Shown piece after piece: positions 9,129 to 18,343 of a stretch of 64,000 nucleotides of DNA. The notes under the pieces are model-generated. The model searched no databases. It was not told where the DNA came from and saw only the letters and a program-made list of their open reading frames with translations. Position numbers and translations under genes: made by a program. Source of the stretch: Paenibacillus sp. FSL W8-0426 (GTDB taxonomy: Bacteria; Bacillota; Bacilli; Paenibacillales; Paenibacillaceae); contig NZ_CP150203.1 of assembly GCF_037969725.1 (NCBI RefSeq), forward strand, positions 18,501 to 82,500, in the 5' to 3' direction. The stretch's first letter is position 1; each line of letters starts with the position of its first letter.

Positions 9129-9383
9129 TTATTTTGTCACAGGTGCAGGGATTTCAGAAATACATTCGTTGCAAACAATTTTACCTTTGAAGTATGTCAC
9201 GTTTTCGGCATTTCCGCAGAAGATGCATGCTGGCTCATATTTTTTCAGCATGATGCGTTCGCCATCAACGTAAATTTCAAGAGCATCTTTCTCGCCGATA
9301 CCCAGAGTACGACGCAATTCGATTGGAATAACTACCCGTCCCAGTTCGTCTACTTTTCTTACAATACCTGTTGATTTCATCAT
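9129..9383 (-). CDS. abrB: Transition-state regulator AbrB
   Basis: 84-residue swapped-hairpin DNA-binding protein that represses stationary-phase and sporulation genes during growth. The N-terminal AbrB fold reads STGIVRKVDELGRVVIPIELRR and continues with IGEKDALEIYVDGERIMLKKY. The C-terminal part has a CIFC ... CNEC cysteine quartet (about residues 47-70) that could bind zinc and resembles Bacillus paralogues. I start at the first of two adjacent ATGs (9383); GAGAGGAG lies 11 bases upstream. It is one of few minus-strand genes here, as abrB is in B. subtilis. Its promoter (9462-9490) and a Spo0A box downstream of the start site indicate repression by Spo0A~P. Confidence 0.95.
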   Translation of the reverse strand: MMKSTGIVRKVDELGRVVIPIELRRTLGIGEKDALEIYVDGERIMLKKYEPACIFCGNAENVTYFKGKIVCNECISEIPAPVTK

Positions 9384-9421
9384 TATAATCAGTGCTCCTC
9401 TCAACTAACTATCAGTAGTTC

Positions 9422-9438
9422 AGTGTCATTATTCGACA
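9422..9438 (-). promoter_or_regulatory. Spo0A box pair in the abrB leader
   Basis: On the minus strand TGTCGAA-TAA-TGACACT. The first element is a perfect Spo0A box (consensus TGNCGAA); the second is a 10-bp-phased, degenerate copy. It lies about +17 to +34 from the predicted abrB start site, the position used by Spo0A~P to block transcription in B. subtilis, where the abrB promoter also has tandem 0A boxes downstream of the start. Confidence 0.75.
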
Positions 9439-9461
9439 TTATTTTATGTTTTATGATACTC

Positions 9462-9490
9462 ATCATACCAACGATTCCCAAAACAGTCAA
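9462..9490 (-). promoter_or_regulatory. Sigma-A promoter of abrB
   Basis: On the minus strand TTGACT (9490-9485), a 17-base spacer, TATGAT (9467-9462). Five of six matches in each box with ideal spacing. Confidence 0.8.
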
Positions 9491-9587
9491 CCTTAAAATT
9501 TGCTTAAAATTAAGGTTATTTTTGATAAGGTAACGGTGGGCAAGGGATTGGGGCAGTTTTTTCGCAAATAGACACGAAGTTCGGCTT

Positions 9588-9647
9588 TGTCGATTTGGAA
9601 GACGACAAAATCACTGTATTCGACATAATTCGTCATTGTTTGTCGAA
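9588..9647. promoter_or_regulatory. Cluster of Spo0A boxes between abrB and the HD gene
   Basis: Three perfect TGNCGAA boxes lie within 30 bases: TTCGACA (9619-9625, minus), TTCGTCA (9629-9635, minus, 10 bp from the first) and TGTCGAA (9641-9647, plus). A 6/7 match, TGTCGAT, lies at 9588-9594. The outer two form an inverted repeat, ATTCGACA/TGTCGAAT. The cluster is about 130-190 bases upstream of the abrB promoter and about 95 bases before the HD-gene start codon, so it may serve either or both. Confidence 0.6.
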
Positions 9648-9741
9648 TGGTTGATGTGCTTTTCGCCAAAATCCAATAAACTGCAGTAACAAACGTATCG
9701 TAGACTTAGATCAGGAAATCATCTTAAAGGAGTGAGTTAAC

Positions 9742-11019
9742 ATGGAGCAGCGCTTGACGGAAGAAAAGGTGTTTAAAGATCCCGTACATAATTACATTCA
9801 TGTGCAAGATCCAATCATTTGGCAATTGATCAACACGCCCGAGTTCCAACGGCTGCGTCGCATCCGTCAGTTAGGGACATCCTATCTCACGTTTCATGGT
9901 GCGGAACATAGCCGGTTTTCCCACTCGCTTGGCGTATACGAGATTACGCGCAAAATCATCTCGCAGTTTGAACGAAGCCATTATCCGGATTGGCCAAAAG
10001 AAGAAAAGATTGTGGCCCTTTGTGCAGCATTGCTGCATGATCTGGGGCACGGTCCATTTTCCCATTCCATTGAAGAGGCATTCGATATGCATCATGAAGA
10101 TTGGACCTGTCGTATTATTCTTGGCGATACCGAAGTGGGGGCGATTCTGAGAAGGTATGCTTCCGACTTTCCGGAGAAAGTCGCTTCCGTGATTCAGAAA
10201 ACATACGACAAACCTATTGTGGTCAATTTGATCACAAGCCCTCTGGATGCGGACCGAATGGATTATTTGCTGCGCGACGCCTATTTTACGGGCGTAAATT
10301 ATGGGACGATCGACCTTGATCGAATTTTGCGAATGTTGAGGCCCTACCATGGCAGAATCGTCGTCAAGGAGTCGGGCATGCATGCGGTGGAAGATTACCT
10401 GATGTCCCGTTATCAGATGTACTGGCAGATCTATTTCCATCCGGTAACACGAAGCTCTGAAATCATTCTTAGGCAAATATTCAAACGGGCCAAACAACTG
10501 ATGAAGCAGAATTTTAACTTCCGTTTCATGCTGGATCCCCTGCCGCAGCTGTTTGAGGGGTCGCTCTCGGTCAAGGAGTATTTGCAATTGGATGAAGCGC
10601 TCATCCAGACCGCCTTTATGCAATGGCGTCAGGAGAACGATGCCATTCTTCGAGAACTGTGCGAACGCTTCATGGATCGCAGGTTGTACAAATACGTAGA
10701 GATTGAACAGCATGACGTAGCGTTGATGGATGACATTCGGAAGGCCTTCGCCGAAGTGGGACTGGAGCCCGAATACGATGTCGAAATTGATTTTCCAACT
10801 GATCTTCCGTATGATGTGTTTCGTCCGGACGAATCGACGGAGAAACAGATTTTGCTGCTGGATCGCCAAGATAAATTGCATGAATTATCCGAGGTATCCG
10901 ATATTGTGCGTTCGATTAGCGGCATACAGCGTGGAAAGCATCATCTGTATTATCCGCAGGATAAAGTGGATGCCGTTCTTCACCATCTTCCAGCCCATAT
11001 ACGCCGTTATTTTTCTTGA
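9742..11019 (+). CDS. HD-domain phosphohydrolase (YwfO/SAMHD1-like)
   Basis: 425-residue metal-dependent phosphohydrolase of the HD superfamily. The N-terminal motif KVFKDPVHNYI and the catalytic set (His in HSRFSHSLG near 56, HDLGHGPFSH near 99, and Asp in SPLDADRMDYLLRD near 170) match the YwfO/SAMHD1-like branch, whose members hydrolyse dNTPs or related nucleotides. The substrate here is inferred, not shown. A strong AAAGGAG RBS precedes the ATG. In B. subtilis the abrB-tatD interval holds metS instead, so this gene occupies a lineage-specific position. Three perfect Spo0A boxes lie upstream, which suggests control at the onset of sporulation; I see no clear sigma-A promoter for it. Confidence 0.88.
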   Translation: MEQRLTEEKVFKDPVHNYIHVQDPIIWQLINTPEFQRLRRIRQLGTSYLTFHGAEHSRFSHSLGVYEITRKIISQFERSHYPDWPKEEKIVALCAALLHDLGHGPFSHSIEEAFDMHHEDWTCRIILGDTEVGAILRRYASDFPEKVASVIQKTYDKPIVVNLITSPLDADRMDYLLRDAYFTGVNYGTIDLDRILRMLRPYHGRIVVKESGMHAVEDYLMSRYQMYWQIYFHPVTRSSEIILRQIFKRAKQLMKQNFNFRFMLDPLPQLFEGSLSVKEYLQLDEALIQTAFMQWRQENDAILRELCERFMDRRLYKYVEIEQHDVALMDDIRKAFAEVGLEPEYDVEIDFPTDLPYDVFRPDESTEKQILLLDRQDKLHELSEVSDIVRSISGIQRGKHHLYYPQDKVDAVLHHLPAHIRRYFS

Positions 11020-11142
11020 AGCTGCACTTATTTTTTTTATGATACAGTAATCTGCTTTAATGGAGAGTAAATGTAGATCGACATAATTTTGTAATTCATT
11101 ATTTTTTTCCGGACAGACCATTAAGGAGAAGGAGATGTAACC

Positions 11143-11913
11143 ATGATGTTATTCGACACTCACACGCACCTGGATGCGCCGCAATTCGACGAGGATAGGG
11201 AGGAGGTCATTCAACGTGCTGTCGACGCTGGCGTCGGACGCATGATTAATGTCGGTTTTAATCGGGAAACTATTCCATCCACCATGAAGCTTGCCGAAAC
11301 GTACGAGTTTATCTACGCCGCGGTCGGATGGCATCCCCAAGATGCCATCACCATGCAGGAGGGCGACCTGGAATGGATCGCTGATTTGTGCAAACACGAA
11401 AAAGTCGTAGCCATTGGCGAGATCGGGCTTGACTACTATTGGGACACCTCCCCCAAGGATGTTCAGCATCGCGTTCTTCGCCAGCAGATCGGATTGGCTC
11501 GCGAGCTGAAGATGCCTATTGTCATTCATAACCGGGACGCGCATGAAGACATTGTGAGAATTTTGCGTGAAGAGAAGGCGTCAGAGGTCGGCGGTGTGAT
11601 GCATTCGTTTTCGGGGAGCTGGGAAACGGCAAAACTTTGTCTGGATCTGAACTTTGACCTTTCCTTCGGTGGACCGATCACGTTTAAAAATGCCAAGCAG
11701 CCAAAAGAGGTACTCGCCAAGGTGCCGATGGACCGGTTTTATATCGAAACCGACTCCCCTTATCTTACTCCTCATCCATTTCGAGGAAAGAGAAATGAGA
11801 CGGCTCACGTTCGCCTCGTGGCTGAGGCAGCTGCCGAAATCAAGGGTGTATCGGTCGAGGAAATTGCGGCAATTACGAACAAAAATGCCATGGGACGTTT
11901 TGGGATTCGTTGA
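11143..11913 (+). CDS. tatD: TatD family metal-dependent DNase (YabD)
   Basis: 256-residue TIM-barrel hydrolase. It has the metal-binding HxH in DTHTHLD near residue 7, GWHPQDA near 62, GEIGLDYYW near 91, HNRDAHED near 127, HSFSG near 154 and ETDSPYLTPHPFRG near 204. TatD proteins are 3'-5' exonucleases active on DNA and RNA, used in repair or degradation. The start ATG 11143 has AAGGAGAAGGAG upstream; the adjacent ATG 11146 is equally possible. It precedes the riboswitch-controlled cell-wall gene, the same order as yabD-yabE in B. subtilis. Confidence 0.94.
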   Translation: MMLFDTHTHLDAPQFDEDREEVIQRAVDAGVGRMINVGFNRETIPSTMKLAETYEFIYAAVGWHPQDAITMQEGDLEWIADLCKHEKVVAIGEIGLDYYWDTSPKDVQHRVLRQQIGLARELKMPIVIHNRDAHEDIVRILREEKASEVGGVMHSFSGSWETAKLCLDLNFDLSFGGPITFKNAKQPKEVLAKVPMDRFYIETDSPYLTPHPFRGKRNETAHVRLVAEAAAEIKGVSVEEIAAITNKNAMGRFGIR

Positions 11914-12035
11914 AAATCGGAGTAATTCAGGTGAAAAAACGAGCTAGACGGAGTGAATTTGCTTTTTGATCCAAATAAACGAAGTTTATTACAATATTTT
12001 AACCAAATATTTAGAAAAACGTAGTTGAATGCTGC

Positions 12036-12065
12036 TTTACAACATGCATCGAAACAGGATATCAT
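12036..12065 (+). promoter_or_regulatory. Candidate sigma-A promoter upstream of the c-di-AMP riboswitch
   Basis: TTTACA (12036-12041), an 18-base spacer, TATCAT (12060-12065). Transcription would begin near 12072, just 5' of the riboswitch. The region before it (11914-12035) has only AT-rich dyads: AATAAAC/GTTTATT at about 11975 and AATATTT/AAATATT at about 11994. Confidence 0.4.
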
Positions 12066-12119
12066 CTTTTCAGTGAATTGTTGCGTGGAAAAAGGACAGA
12101 TGTTCGGGGGATAGCAAAA

Positions 12120-12405
12120 GGGACTCTTCCTTGAACGCAGCGTTTACTTTCATGAACCAGTCTCGCTGAGTCTCCGAACACGGAGAGCGGGGGAACCAAT
12201 AGGGCTTGAATATCGGTGAAATTTCCCGATCCGCGTCATTCGCTGACCCAAAAGCAGCGGATGGACTGCGAAGCCGTATTTGATTTCTTCTTTGGGTCTC
12301 GGGGTGAATTCAAGGGTATCCGCCATGAGCGGGTGACCGGAGATAGGGCGGCTCTCTTTCGTCCGAACCCGACAGCTAACCTCGCAAGCGGAAAAAGAGA
12401 GGTAA
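12120..12405 (+). promoter_or_regulatory. Cyclic di-AMP riboswitch (ydaO/yuaA family)
   Basis: The 5' half has the conserved CGGGGGAACCAATAGGG followed by a TGAAT-type segment (about 12188-12212). The 3' half has CCGAACCCGACAGCTAACCT with CGCAAGCG (about 12362-12390), the core signature of the ydaO motif. The last helix is formed by CTCTCTTT and AAAAGAGAG around that core. Boundaries are approximate. The ligand of this class is c-di-AMP, and in B. subtilis binding promotes termination. A terminator follows at 12443 and the downstream gene is a 3D-domain cell-wall protein, a common target in this class. Confidence 0.92.
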
Positions 12406-12442
12406 TCTCGTGCATGAATTTCCGATATTCAAAATCATTCGG

Positions 12443-12489
12443 AAGCCACGAAAGAGTCCTCTTAGCTCTTTCTTTGGCTTTTTTGTTTT
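12443..12489 (+). terminator. Riboswitch expression-platform terminator
   Basis: AAGCCACGAAAGAG, loop TCCTCTTA, then CTCTTTC and TGGCTT followed by a T-rich tail. It lies between the aptamer and the yabE-like gene, so c-di-AMP binding would be expected to lower expression of that gene. Confidence 0.85.
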
Positions 12490-12673
12490 TGAATAAAAGA
12501 AATGCGGTCATCATAGAGTTCTTTTTAGGATGACTGATCTCATGTTGCGAAGAAGGGTTCATGGTGCAGAGCCGGTTGTTGTTTTGACCCGTTCTGTAGA
12601 AAATTTCGGTATAGTCGCGTCAAAGACATCATGCATTACTTTAGACGGCGGGGCTATGAAGGAGGACGGAGAA

Positions 12674-13861
12674 GTGGGCGCATTCCAACCAGAGGAGACC
12701 CATGAGTCACGATCATCCAGTAAGTCTTACGCGTTGAGGTGGAAGCATGAGAACTTGCGTCAAATTGCGTTGATCGCTATTTTCTCAATCGCACTTACAA
12801 TCATGATCTTGTTAGTCGTTTATGGTCAGGCCGGAAAACAAATATCACTGGTGATTGACGGCAAATCTCAAGAGGTTGAGACTCGTACAGGATTGCTTCA
12901 GGAATTGCTGGATGAGCAATCCATCACGGTAGGGCCTCACGATGAGGTATCCATGCCATTGAACGGGTCCATTACGGATGGCGATCGCATCGTCATCGAG
13001 CGTGCTGTTCCAGTTAATGTTACGGCAGACGGAGACACCAAGACTCTGTATACAACAGATGCATCGGTGGAAGAAGCCATTCAAAAGGCAGGCATCACCG
13101 TAGGGAATGAAGACAAAATCTATCCAGCCTTGGATACTTCGATCAAGAAAGATATGAAAATTCGCGTAGTGCGGGTAACAAAGCGTACAGTCGACGTTGA
13201 ACAGCCGATCGCATATAAAGTGGTCAAAACGGCTGACCCGAGCCTGTACAAGGGTGACAATCGAGTCATTGTGAATGGCAAGGAAGGCACATTGGTGCAG
13301 CATATCGAAAAGGTATTTCAGGATGGAGAATTGGTCTCCAAAAAAATGGTCGGCAAGACGGTGACTACGAATCGCGTGGATAAAGTCATTGCGGTGGGAA
13401 CCAAAGCAAAACCGGTTGTCAAGGAAGAGCCTGTGGTTCAAACCGTATCGGCCCAAACTTCGAAAACTAAATCGGCTACAACGGCAAGCTCGACCAAAAA
13501 GTCTGCTTCGGGCAGCAAGGTCATCACGGTTTCGGGCACGACGTTCAAATATTCCAAAGTCCTCAAAAACGTAACCATGACGGCGTACTCCGCCGAAGAA
13601 CCGGGAATCGGAACCAAAACGGCTTCCGGTACGAAGGTAACCGAAGGACGCACCATTGCCGTGGATCCGAAAGTGATTCCGATCGGTTGGTGGGTTTACA
13701 TCGAAGGCCTCGGCTTCCGTCGCGCAGAGGATACGGGAGGGGCAATCAAAGGAAACAAAATCGATGTTTATTATGATAGCGTGAAGCACGCCCTGAACTT
13801 CGGAAGAAAGAAAGGCAAGACGGTATATGTCATCGGTCCGGTGAAGCCGGAACTGAACTAA
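12674..13861 (+). CDS. yabE: Cell-wall protein with DUF348, G5 and 3D domains (YabE-like)
   Basis: 395-residue exported protein. A membrane anchor or uncleaved signal lies at residues about 32-53 (IALIAIFSIALTIMILLVVYG). Two DUF348 repeats with LL.E..I and D.I.I..A patterns follow, then a G5 domain around residues 180-260, an S/T/K-rich linker, and a C-terminal 3D (Asp-Asp-Asp) domain near 300-390 with the catalytic signature DTGGAIKG and KIDVY. The 3D domain resembles lytic transglycosylases and RpfB, so peptidoglycan remodelling is likely. I prefer GTG 12674, which follows AAGGAGG with an 8-base gap; ATG 12656 has poor support. It is controlled by the c-di-AMP riboswitch at 12120-12489. A terminator follows at 13963. 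Confidence 0.9.
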   Translation: MGAFQPEETHESRSSSKSYALRWKHENLRQIALIAIFSIALTIMILLVVYGQAGKQISLVIDGKSQEVETRTGLLQELLDEQSITVGPHDEVSMPLNGSITDGDRIVIERAVPVNVTADGDTKTLYTTDASVEEAIQKAGITVGNEDKIYPALDTSIKKDMKIRVVRVTKRTVDVEQPIAYKVVKTADPSLYKGDNRVIVNGKEGTLVQHIEKVFQDGELVSKKMVGKTVTTNRVDKVIAVGTKAKPVVKEEPVVQTVSAQTSKTKSATTASSTKKSASGSKVITVSGTTFKYSKVLKNVTMTAYSAEEPGIGTKTASGTKVTEGRTIAVDPKVIPIGWWVYIEGLGFRRAEDTGGAIKGNKIDVYYDSVKHALNFGRKKGKTVYVIGPVKPELN

Positions 13862-13962
13862 AATCGTTTTACTTTAAATAGGGAATGCTATAAAATAGTG
13901 CATGATTGAATCATGCGGAATATGCGGCAGTGGGAACAAATGCTTTCCACGTCGTTTGCCAG

Positions 13963-13988
13963 AGAAGAGGGTCCTCCTCTTCTTTTTG
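13963..13988 (+). terminator. Terminator between yabE and rnmV
   Basis: AGAAGAGG, loop GTCCT, CCTCTTCT followed by TTTT. It ends 25 bases before the rnmV start codon, so rnmV may be partly transcribed by read-through or from a promoter just upstream. Confidence 0.8.
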
Positions 13989-14011
13989 CGTTAGAAAGGG
14001 AGAAATCGAAC

Positions 14012-15459
<1,448 letters not shown>

Positions 15460-15500
15460 GCTCCCAGCCCCGTTCGTTCTTCACATTTTCGGTTTGGATG

Positions 15501-15529
15501 AACCAATCCGGGTTCCTGCCCATACGATG
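15501..15529 (+). promoter_or_regulatory. Candidate sigma-K promoter of yabG
   Basis: AACC (15501-15504) fits the -35 mACm. AC and CATACGATG (15521-15529) are separated by 17 bases, and the latter matches CATAnnnTA at all but the last position. Transcription would start about 15 bases before the yabG start. B. subtilis yabG is expressed late in the mother cell under sigma-K. Confidence 0.5.
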
Positions 15530-15549
15530 GGGTAGAGGTGATGATGTTG

Positions 15550-16443
15550 ATGAATGTCGGAGATCTGGTCGTTCGAAGATCATATGGCGGAGACGTAACT
15601 TTTCGGGTAGAGGTCCTTCAACTGGATAAAGCGATCATCAAGGGAACCGAGTTCCGGTTGCTGGCCGATTCCCCGCTAGACGATTTGATACAGGTTACTC
15701 AAGAGGCGCAGAGTGACAAATCGAGACGCGCACATGTGAAAGCACACCAGACGCTCACGCGTCTGCAGCAAAATCGGATGGACCAGGCTGAACGAAACCG
15801 GGAAGGCCTGCTTCAAGAGTGGTCTGCCCAAGAGCCCGCCTACTTTGAAATGCCGGGTAAGGTGCTGCATCTGGACGGCGACCCCAATTATCTGAAAAAA
15901 AGCATGAATCTGTACGAACAGCTCCGCGTGCCGGCCGAGGGCCATTATGTGCATGAATCGGCAATGGCCGATACCTTGTACCACCTTTTACCCCAAGTGC
16001 GTCCCGACATTGTCGTGATCACGGGGCATGATGGAGTGCTGAAGTCCCGTCAGCCCTATGACCTGTATAGTCTTTCGAGCTACAAAAACTCCCAAAACTT
16101 CGTGTCTGCCATCCAGGTCGCACGCCAGTACGAACGCCACTTGGATGCACTCACCATCGTAGCGGGAGCCTGCCAGTCCCATTTTGAAGCTTTATTGCGG
16201 GCAGGGGCGAACTTCGCCAGCTCGCCGGGCCGTATACTCATTCATGCTCTTGATCCCGTATACGTGGCTTCAAAGGCAGCATTTACTTCGGTAAGGGAAA
16301 CGGTGAACATGAATGATATTCTGCACAATACCATTAGTGGCAGCCAGGGAGTTGGCGGGGTGGAAACCCGAGGCAGCTACCGCGTCGGTTTGCCGGGGCT
16401 CAACGATTTATCTACGCTCAAAGTCAATCCATCGGTTGTGTAA
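15550..16443 (+). CDS. yabG: Sporulation-specific protease YabG
   Basis: 297-residue coat-processing cysteine protease of the YabG family. In B. subtilis it cleaves several coat proteins and helps coat cross-linking. Conserved segments seen: MPGKVLHLDGDPNYLKK near 97, ITGHDG near 156 (candidate catalytic His), AGACQSHFEALLRAGANFASSP near 205 (candidate catalytic Cys) and HALDPVYVASKAAFT. The C-terminal GVETRG segment is also conserved. Several Met codons cluster at the start; ATG 15550 gives MNVGDLVVRRSYGGD as in the family and has GAGGTG upstream. It is followed by a terminator. Confidence 0.93.
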   Translation: MNVGDLVVRRSYGGDVTFRVEVLQLDKAIIKGTEFRLLADSPLDDLIQVTQEAQSDKSRRAHVKAHQTLTRLQQNRMDQAERNREGLLQEWSAQEPAYFEMPGKVLHLDGDPNYLKKSMNLYEQLRVPAEGHYVHESAMADTLYHLLPQVRPDIVVITGHDGVLKSRQPYDLYSLSSYKNSQNFVSAIQVARQYERHLDALTIVAGACQSHFEALLRAGANFASSPGRILIHALDPVYVASKAAFTSVRETVNMNDILHNTISGSQGVGGVETRGSYRVGLPGLNDLSTLKVNPSVV

Positions 16444-16456
16444 GGGTGGGCAGAGG

Positions 16457-16481
16457 AAGTCCCAAACAGGGGCTTTTTTTG
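16457..16481 (+). terminator. Terminator after yabG
   Basis: AAGTCCC, loop AAACA, GGGGCTT (one mismatch) and a run of T, 14 bases after the stop codon. Confidence 0.75.
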
Positions 16482-16496
16482 TTGCAAAAAAATTCA

Positions 16497-16526
16497 TTGA
16501 CAACTGCTTTTACAGGTTGATATAAT
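16497..16526 (+). promoter_or_regulatory. veg promoter 1, consensus sigma-A
   Basis: TTGACA (16497-16502), 18-base spacer, TATAAT (16521-16526). Both hexamers are perfect. Confidence 0.85.
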
Positions 16527-16539
16527 ATTTGTCTTTAAT

Positions 16540-16568
16540 TTGACATTGACTGTAAAAAGAGGTATAAT
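16540..16568 (+). promoter_or_regulatory. veg promoter 2, consensus sigma-A
   Basis: TTGACA (16540-16545), 17-base spacer, TATAAT (16563-16568). Fully consensus with ideal spacing. Transcription would begin near 16575, about 20 bases before the veg ATG, leaving room for the AAGAGGTGG RBS only. Confidence 0.9.
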
Positions 16569-16595
16569 GGACAAGAAAAGAGGTGGTCGTCGACA

Positions 16596-16871
16596 ATGGC
16601 TAAAAATACGCTGTTGGATATCAAACGCAATCTCGATGCTCATATCGGTCAGAAGATCATGCTGCGCGCCAATGGTGGCCGCCGCAAGACGATTGAGCGT
16701 ACAGGAGTATTGGAAGAAACGTACCCTTCTGTTTTTATTGTCAAGCTCGATGAGGAACACGAAACCTTTAAGCGAGTTTCTTACAGTTATGCCGATATAC
16801 TTACGGAGTCGGTGGAGGTCATGGTGGTTGATCCCGGCCAATCTACCGATAACTCCTTCATGGAGACGTAA
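16596..16871 (+). CDS. veg: Veg protein
   Basis: 91-residue small SH3-like beta protein of the Veg family. In B. subtilis veg is one of the most strongly transcribed genes; Veg has been linked to biofilm gene expression and spore outgrowth, but its mechanism is not settled. The family pattern [34 protein letters not shown] is complete. The ATG follows AAGAGGTGG. Two perfect sigma-A promoters lie immediately upstream, so very high expression is expected here too. A terminator follows at 16884. Confidence 0.95.
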   Translation: MAKNTLLDIKRNLDAHIGQKIMLRANGGRRKTIERTGVLEETYPSVFIVKLDEEHETFKRVSYSYADILTESVEVMVVDPGQSTDNSFMET

Positions 16872-16883
16872 GCAAGATTTGAC

Positions 16884-16918
16884 AATGCGGTTTGCCGATC
16901 AGGCGAGCCGCATTTTTT
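16884..16918 (+). terminator. Terminator after veg
   Basis: AATGCGG, 17-base loop, CCGCATT followed by TTTT. Confidence 0.8.
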
Positions 16919-16950
16919 CGTTTCCGGCATATTTCTCTCCGCGAAGACAG

Positions 16951-16980
16951 GAATGAGACGCAGGGGCACTTGGCATACTA
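16951..16980 (+). promoter_or_regulatory. Candidate sigma-G promoter of sspF
   Basis: GAATG (16951-16955) fits -35 GHATR, then 18 bases, then CATACTA (16974-16980), a full match to CATWHTA. The leader would be about 115 bases, somewhat long. The spoVT upstream region has the same arrangement with the same 18-base spacing. Confidence 0.45.
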
Positions 16981-17103
16981 TGCGGACAGGCTCAAAACCA
17001 TTTGCTTTACCCTTAGGTTTGATGCCTGTAACGGATATGCAGCATGAATCACTGTGGTGGTCTGGACTAATCATGGTTTAATTTATGCGAGGAGGACGAT
17101 GGC

Positions 17104-17280
17104 ATGAGTCGGAGAAGAAGAAGCGTAATGTCGGAAGAGCTGAAATACGAGCTCGCCAAGGATCTTGGTTTTTATGATACGATCCAGCAGGAGGGCTGGG
17201 GGGGCATCAAAGCCAAGGATGCTGGAAACATGGTGAAACGGGCCATCCAGATGGCAGAGCAGGCGGCGCGCAAATCGTAA
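17104..17280 (+). CDS. sspF: Small acid-soluble spore protein SspF (alpha/beta type)
   Basis: 58-residue protein beginning [20 protein letters not shown]; its short length makes it easy to miss. It keeps the SspF/alpha-beta SASP signature: [23 protein letters not shown] followed by [13 protein letters not shown]. Such proteins coat forespore DNA and protect it from damage, and are removed by Gpr protease at germination. The ELAKDLGF segment corresponds to the region cut by Gpr in this family. AGGAGG lies 8 bases before the ATG. It lies between veg and ispE exactly as in B. subtilis and has a candidate sigma-G promoter. No strong terminator follows. Confidence 0.93.
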   Translation: MSRRRRSVMSEELKYELAKDLGFYDTIQQEGWGGIKAKDAGNMVKRAIQMAEQAARKS

Positions 17281-17358
17281 GTGGTTTAAAAGCTAAAGGG
17301 CGGGGGAATCCGTTAGGAGCACCTCGCTTTTTCCCCATACATGGCGAATGGCAATGAC

Positions 17359-17387
17359 TTGACAGTCCCATTTTGATATAATATGTT
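17359..17387 (+). promoter_or_regulatory. Candidate promoter of ispE
   Basis: A perfect TTGACA (17359-17364) is followed after 17 bases by TATGTT (17382-17387). A perfect TATAAT (17377-17382) also lies here but only 12 bases from TTGACA, so it would need a different, weak -35. One of the two is probably the promoter. Confidence 0.5.
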
Positions 17388-17416
17388 AAGTTGTCTTAGG
17401 GAAAAGGTGAGGACGG

Positions 17417-18280
17417 GTGAACGCCTTGAAAATTTACGAAAAAGCGCCTGCTAAAATCAATTTGATGCTGGACGTCTTACATAAACGAAGCGATGGATTT
17501 CATGAAGTGGAAATGATCATGACGATGGTTGATCTTGCCGACCGGTTGGAAATGTCGGAGCTTCCACGCGACACGATCGTCATTTCCAGTCAGGCAGGGT
17601 ATATCCCGCTGGATGAGAAAAATTTGGCTTTTCAAGCAGCCCGATTGATCAAGGAGCGTTATGACGTCAAGACCGGCGTGCACATCCATCTGGATAAAAA
17701 AATTCCGGTGGCGGCAGGGCTCGCCGGAGGGAGCAGCGATGCAGCGGCTGCCCTGCGCGGCTTGAACCGTCTCTGGAAGCTGGATATCCCCGACACAGAG
17801 CTCTGGAAGCTCGGGGCCGAGCTAGGGTCGGACGTTCCGTTCTGCATTACGGGAGGAACAGCGCTCGCCACAGGCCGGGGAGAGAAGCTTCGGGCGATTC
17901 CGAATCCGCCGCAGTGTTGGGTCGTTTTGGCCAAACCGCCTATTAACGTATCCACAGCGGACGTATATGGGCGATTCCGCAGCGACAAAATCGTTCGGCA
18001 TCCAAGTGCGGAGAAAATGGAGCAAGCCATACGTAATGAATCATTCCCTGAGGTGTGCGCACAATTAGGAAACGTGCTTGAGGACGTGACGCTGCGGCTG
18101 TATCCTGAAGTCCGGCATCTGAAGGAAGCCATGATCCGGCTTGGGGCGGATGGAGTTCTTATGTCGGGGAGCGGTCCAACCGTATTCGGGCTTGTCTCGA
18201 AGGAATCGAAGGTTGCCCGCATATACAACGGGCTTCGCGGTTTCTGCAAAGAAGTGTATGCGGTACGCATGTTGACTTAA
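17417..18280 (+). CDS. ispE: 4-diphosphocytidyl-2-C-methyl-D-erythritol kinase
   Basis: 287-residue GHMP-family kinase of the MEP isoprenoid pathway. It phosphorylates CDP-methylerythritol with ATP. The signature [22 protein letters not shown] is near residue 9, the glycine-rich ATP loop [21 protein letters not shown] near 95, and [18 protein letters not shown] near 247. GTG 17417 is used, with GAGGACGG upstream; the TTG at 17426 is an alternative that is closer to the B. subtilis N-terminus. It lies between sspF and purR, as in B. subtilis. Confidence 0.94.
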   Translation: MNALKIYEKAPAKINLMLDVLHKRSDGFHEVEMIMTMVDLADRLEMSELPRDTIVISSQAGYIPLDEKNLAFQAARLIKERYDVKTGVHIHLDKKIPVAAGLAGGSSDAAAALRGLNRLWKLDIPDTELWKLGAELGSDVPFCITGGTALATGRGEKLRAIPNPPQCWVVLAKPPINVSTADVYGRFRSDKIVRHPSAEKMEQAIRNESFPEVCAQLGNVLEDVTLRLYPEVRHLKEAMIRLGADGVLMSGSGPTVFGLVSKESKVARIYNGLRGFCKEVYAVRMLT

Positions 18281-18293
18281 ATTTACATTTTAA

Positions 18294-18322
18294 TGTACAA
18301 ACACGTATAAAGGTGTTATATT
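18294..18322 (+). promoter_or_regulatory. Candidate purR promoter
   Basis: TGTACA (18294-18299), 17-base spacer, TATATT (18317-18322). Moderate match with ideal spacing, directly upstream of a PurBox. Confidence 0.45.
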
Positions 18323-18330
18323 TTTAGATA

Positions 18331-18343
18331 ATTATTCGGATTT
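18331..18343 (-). promoter_or_regulatory. PurBox-like PurR site in front of purR
   Basis: On the minus strand AAATCCGAATAAT matches 12 of 13 positions of the B. subtilis PurBox AWWWCCGAACWWT. It lies immediately downstream of the predicted start site. I found only one arm; PurR usually binds paired boxes. Confidence 0.45.

Noticed and set aside
17301..17335. Terminator after sspF
   Set aside because: GCGGGG/CCTCGC before TTTTT gives only a short, mismatched stem with a long loop; too weak to call.
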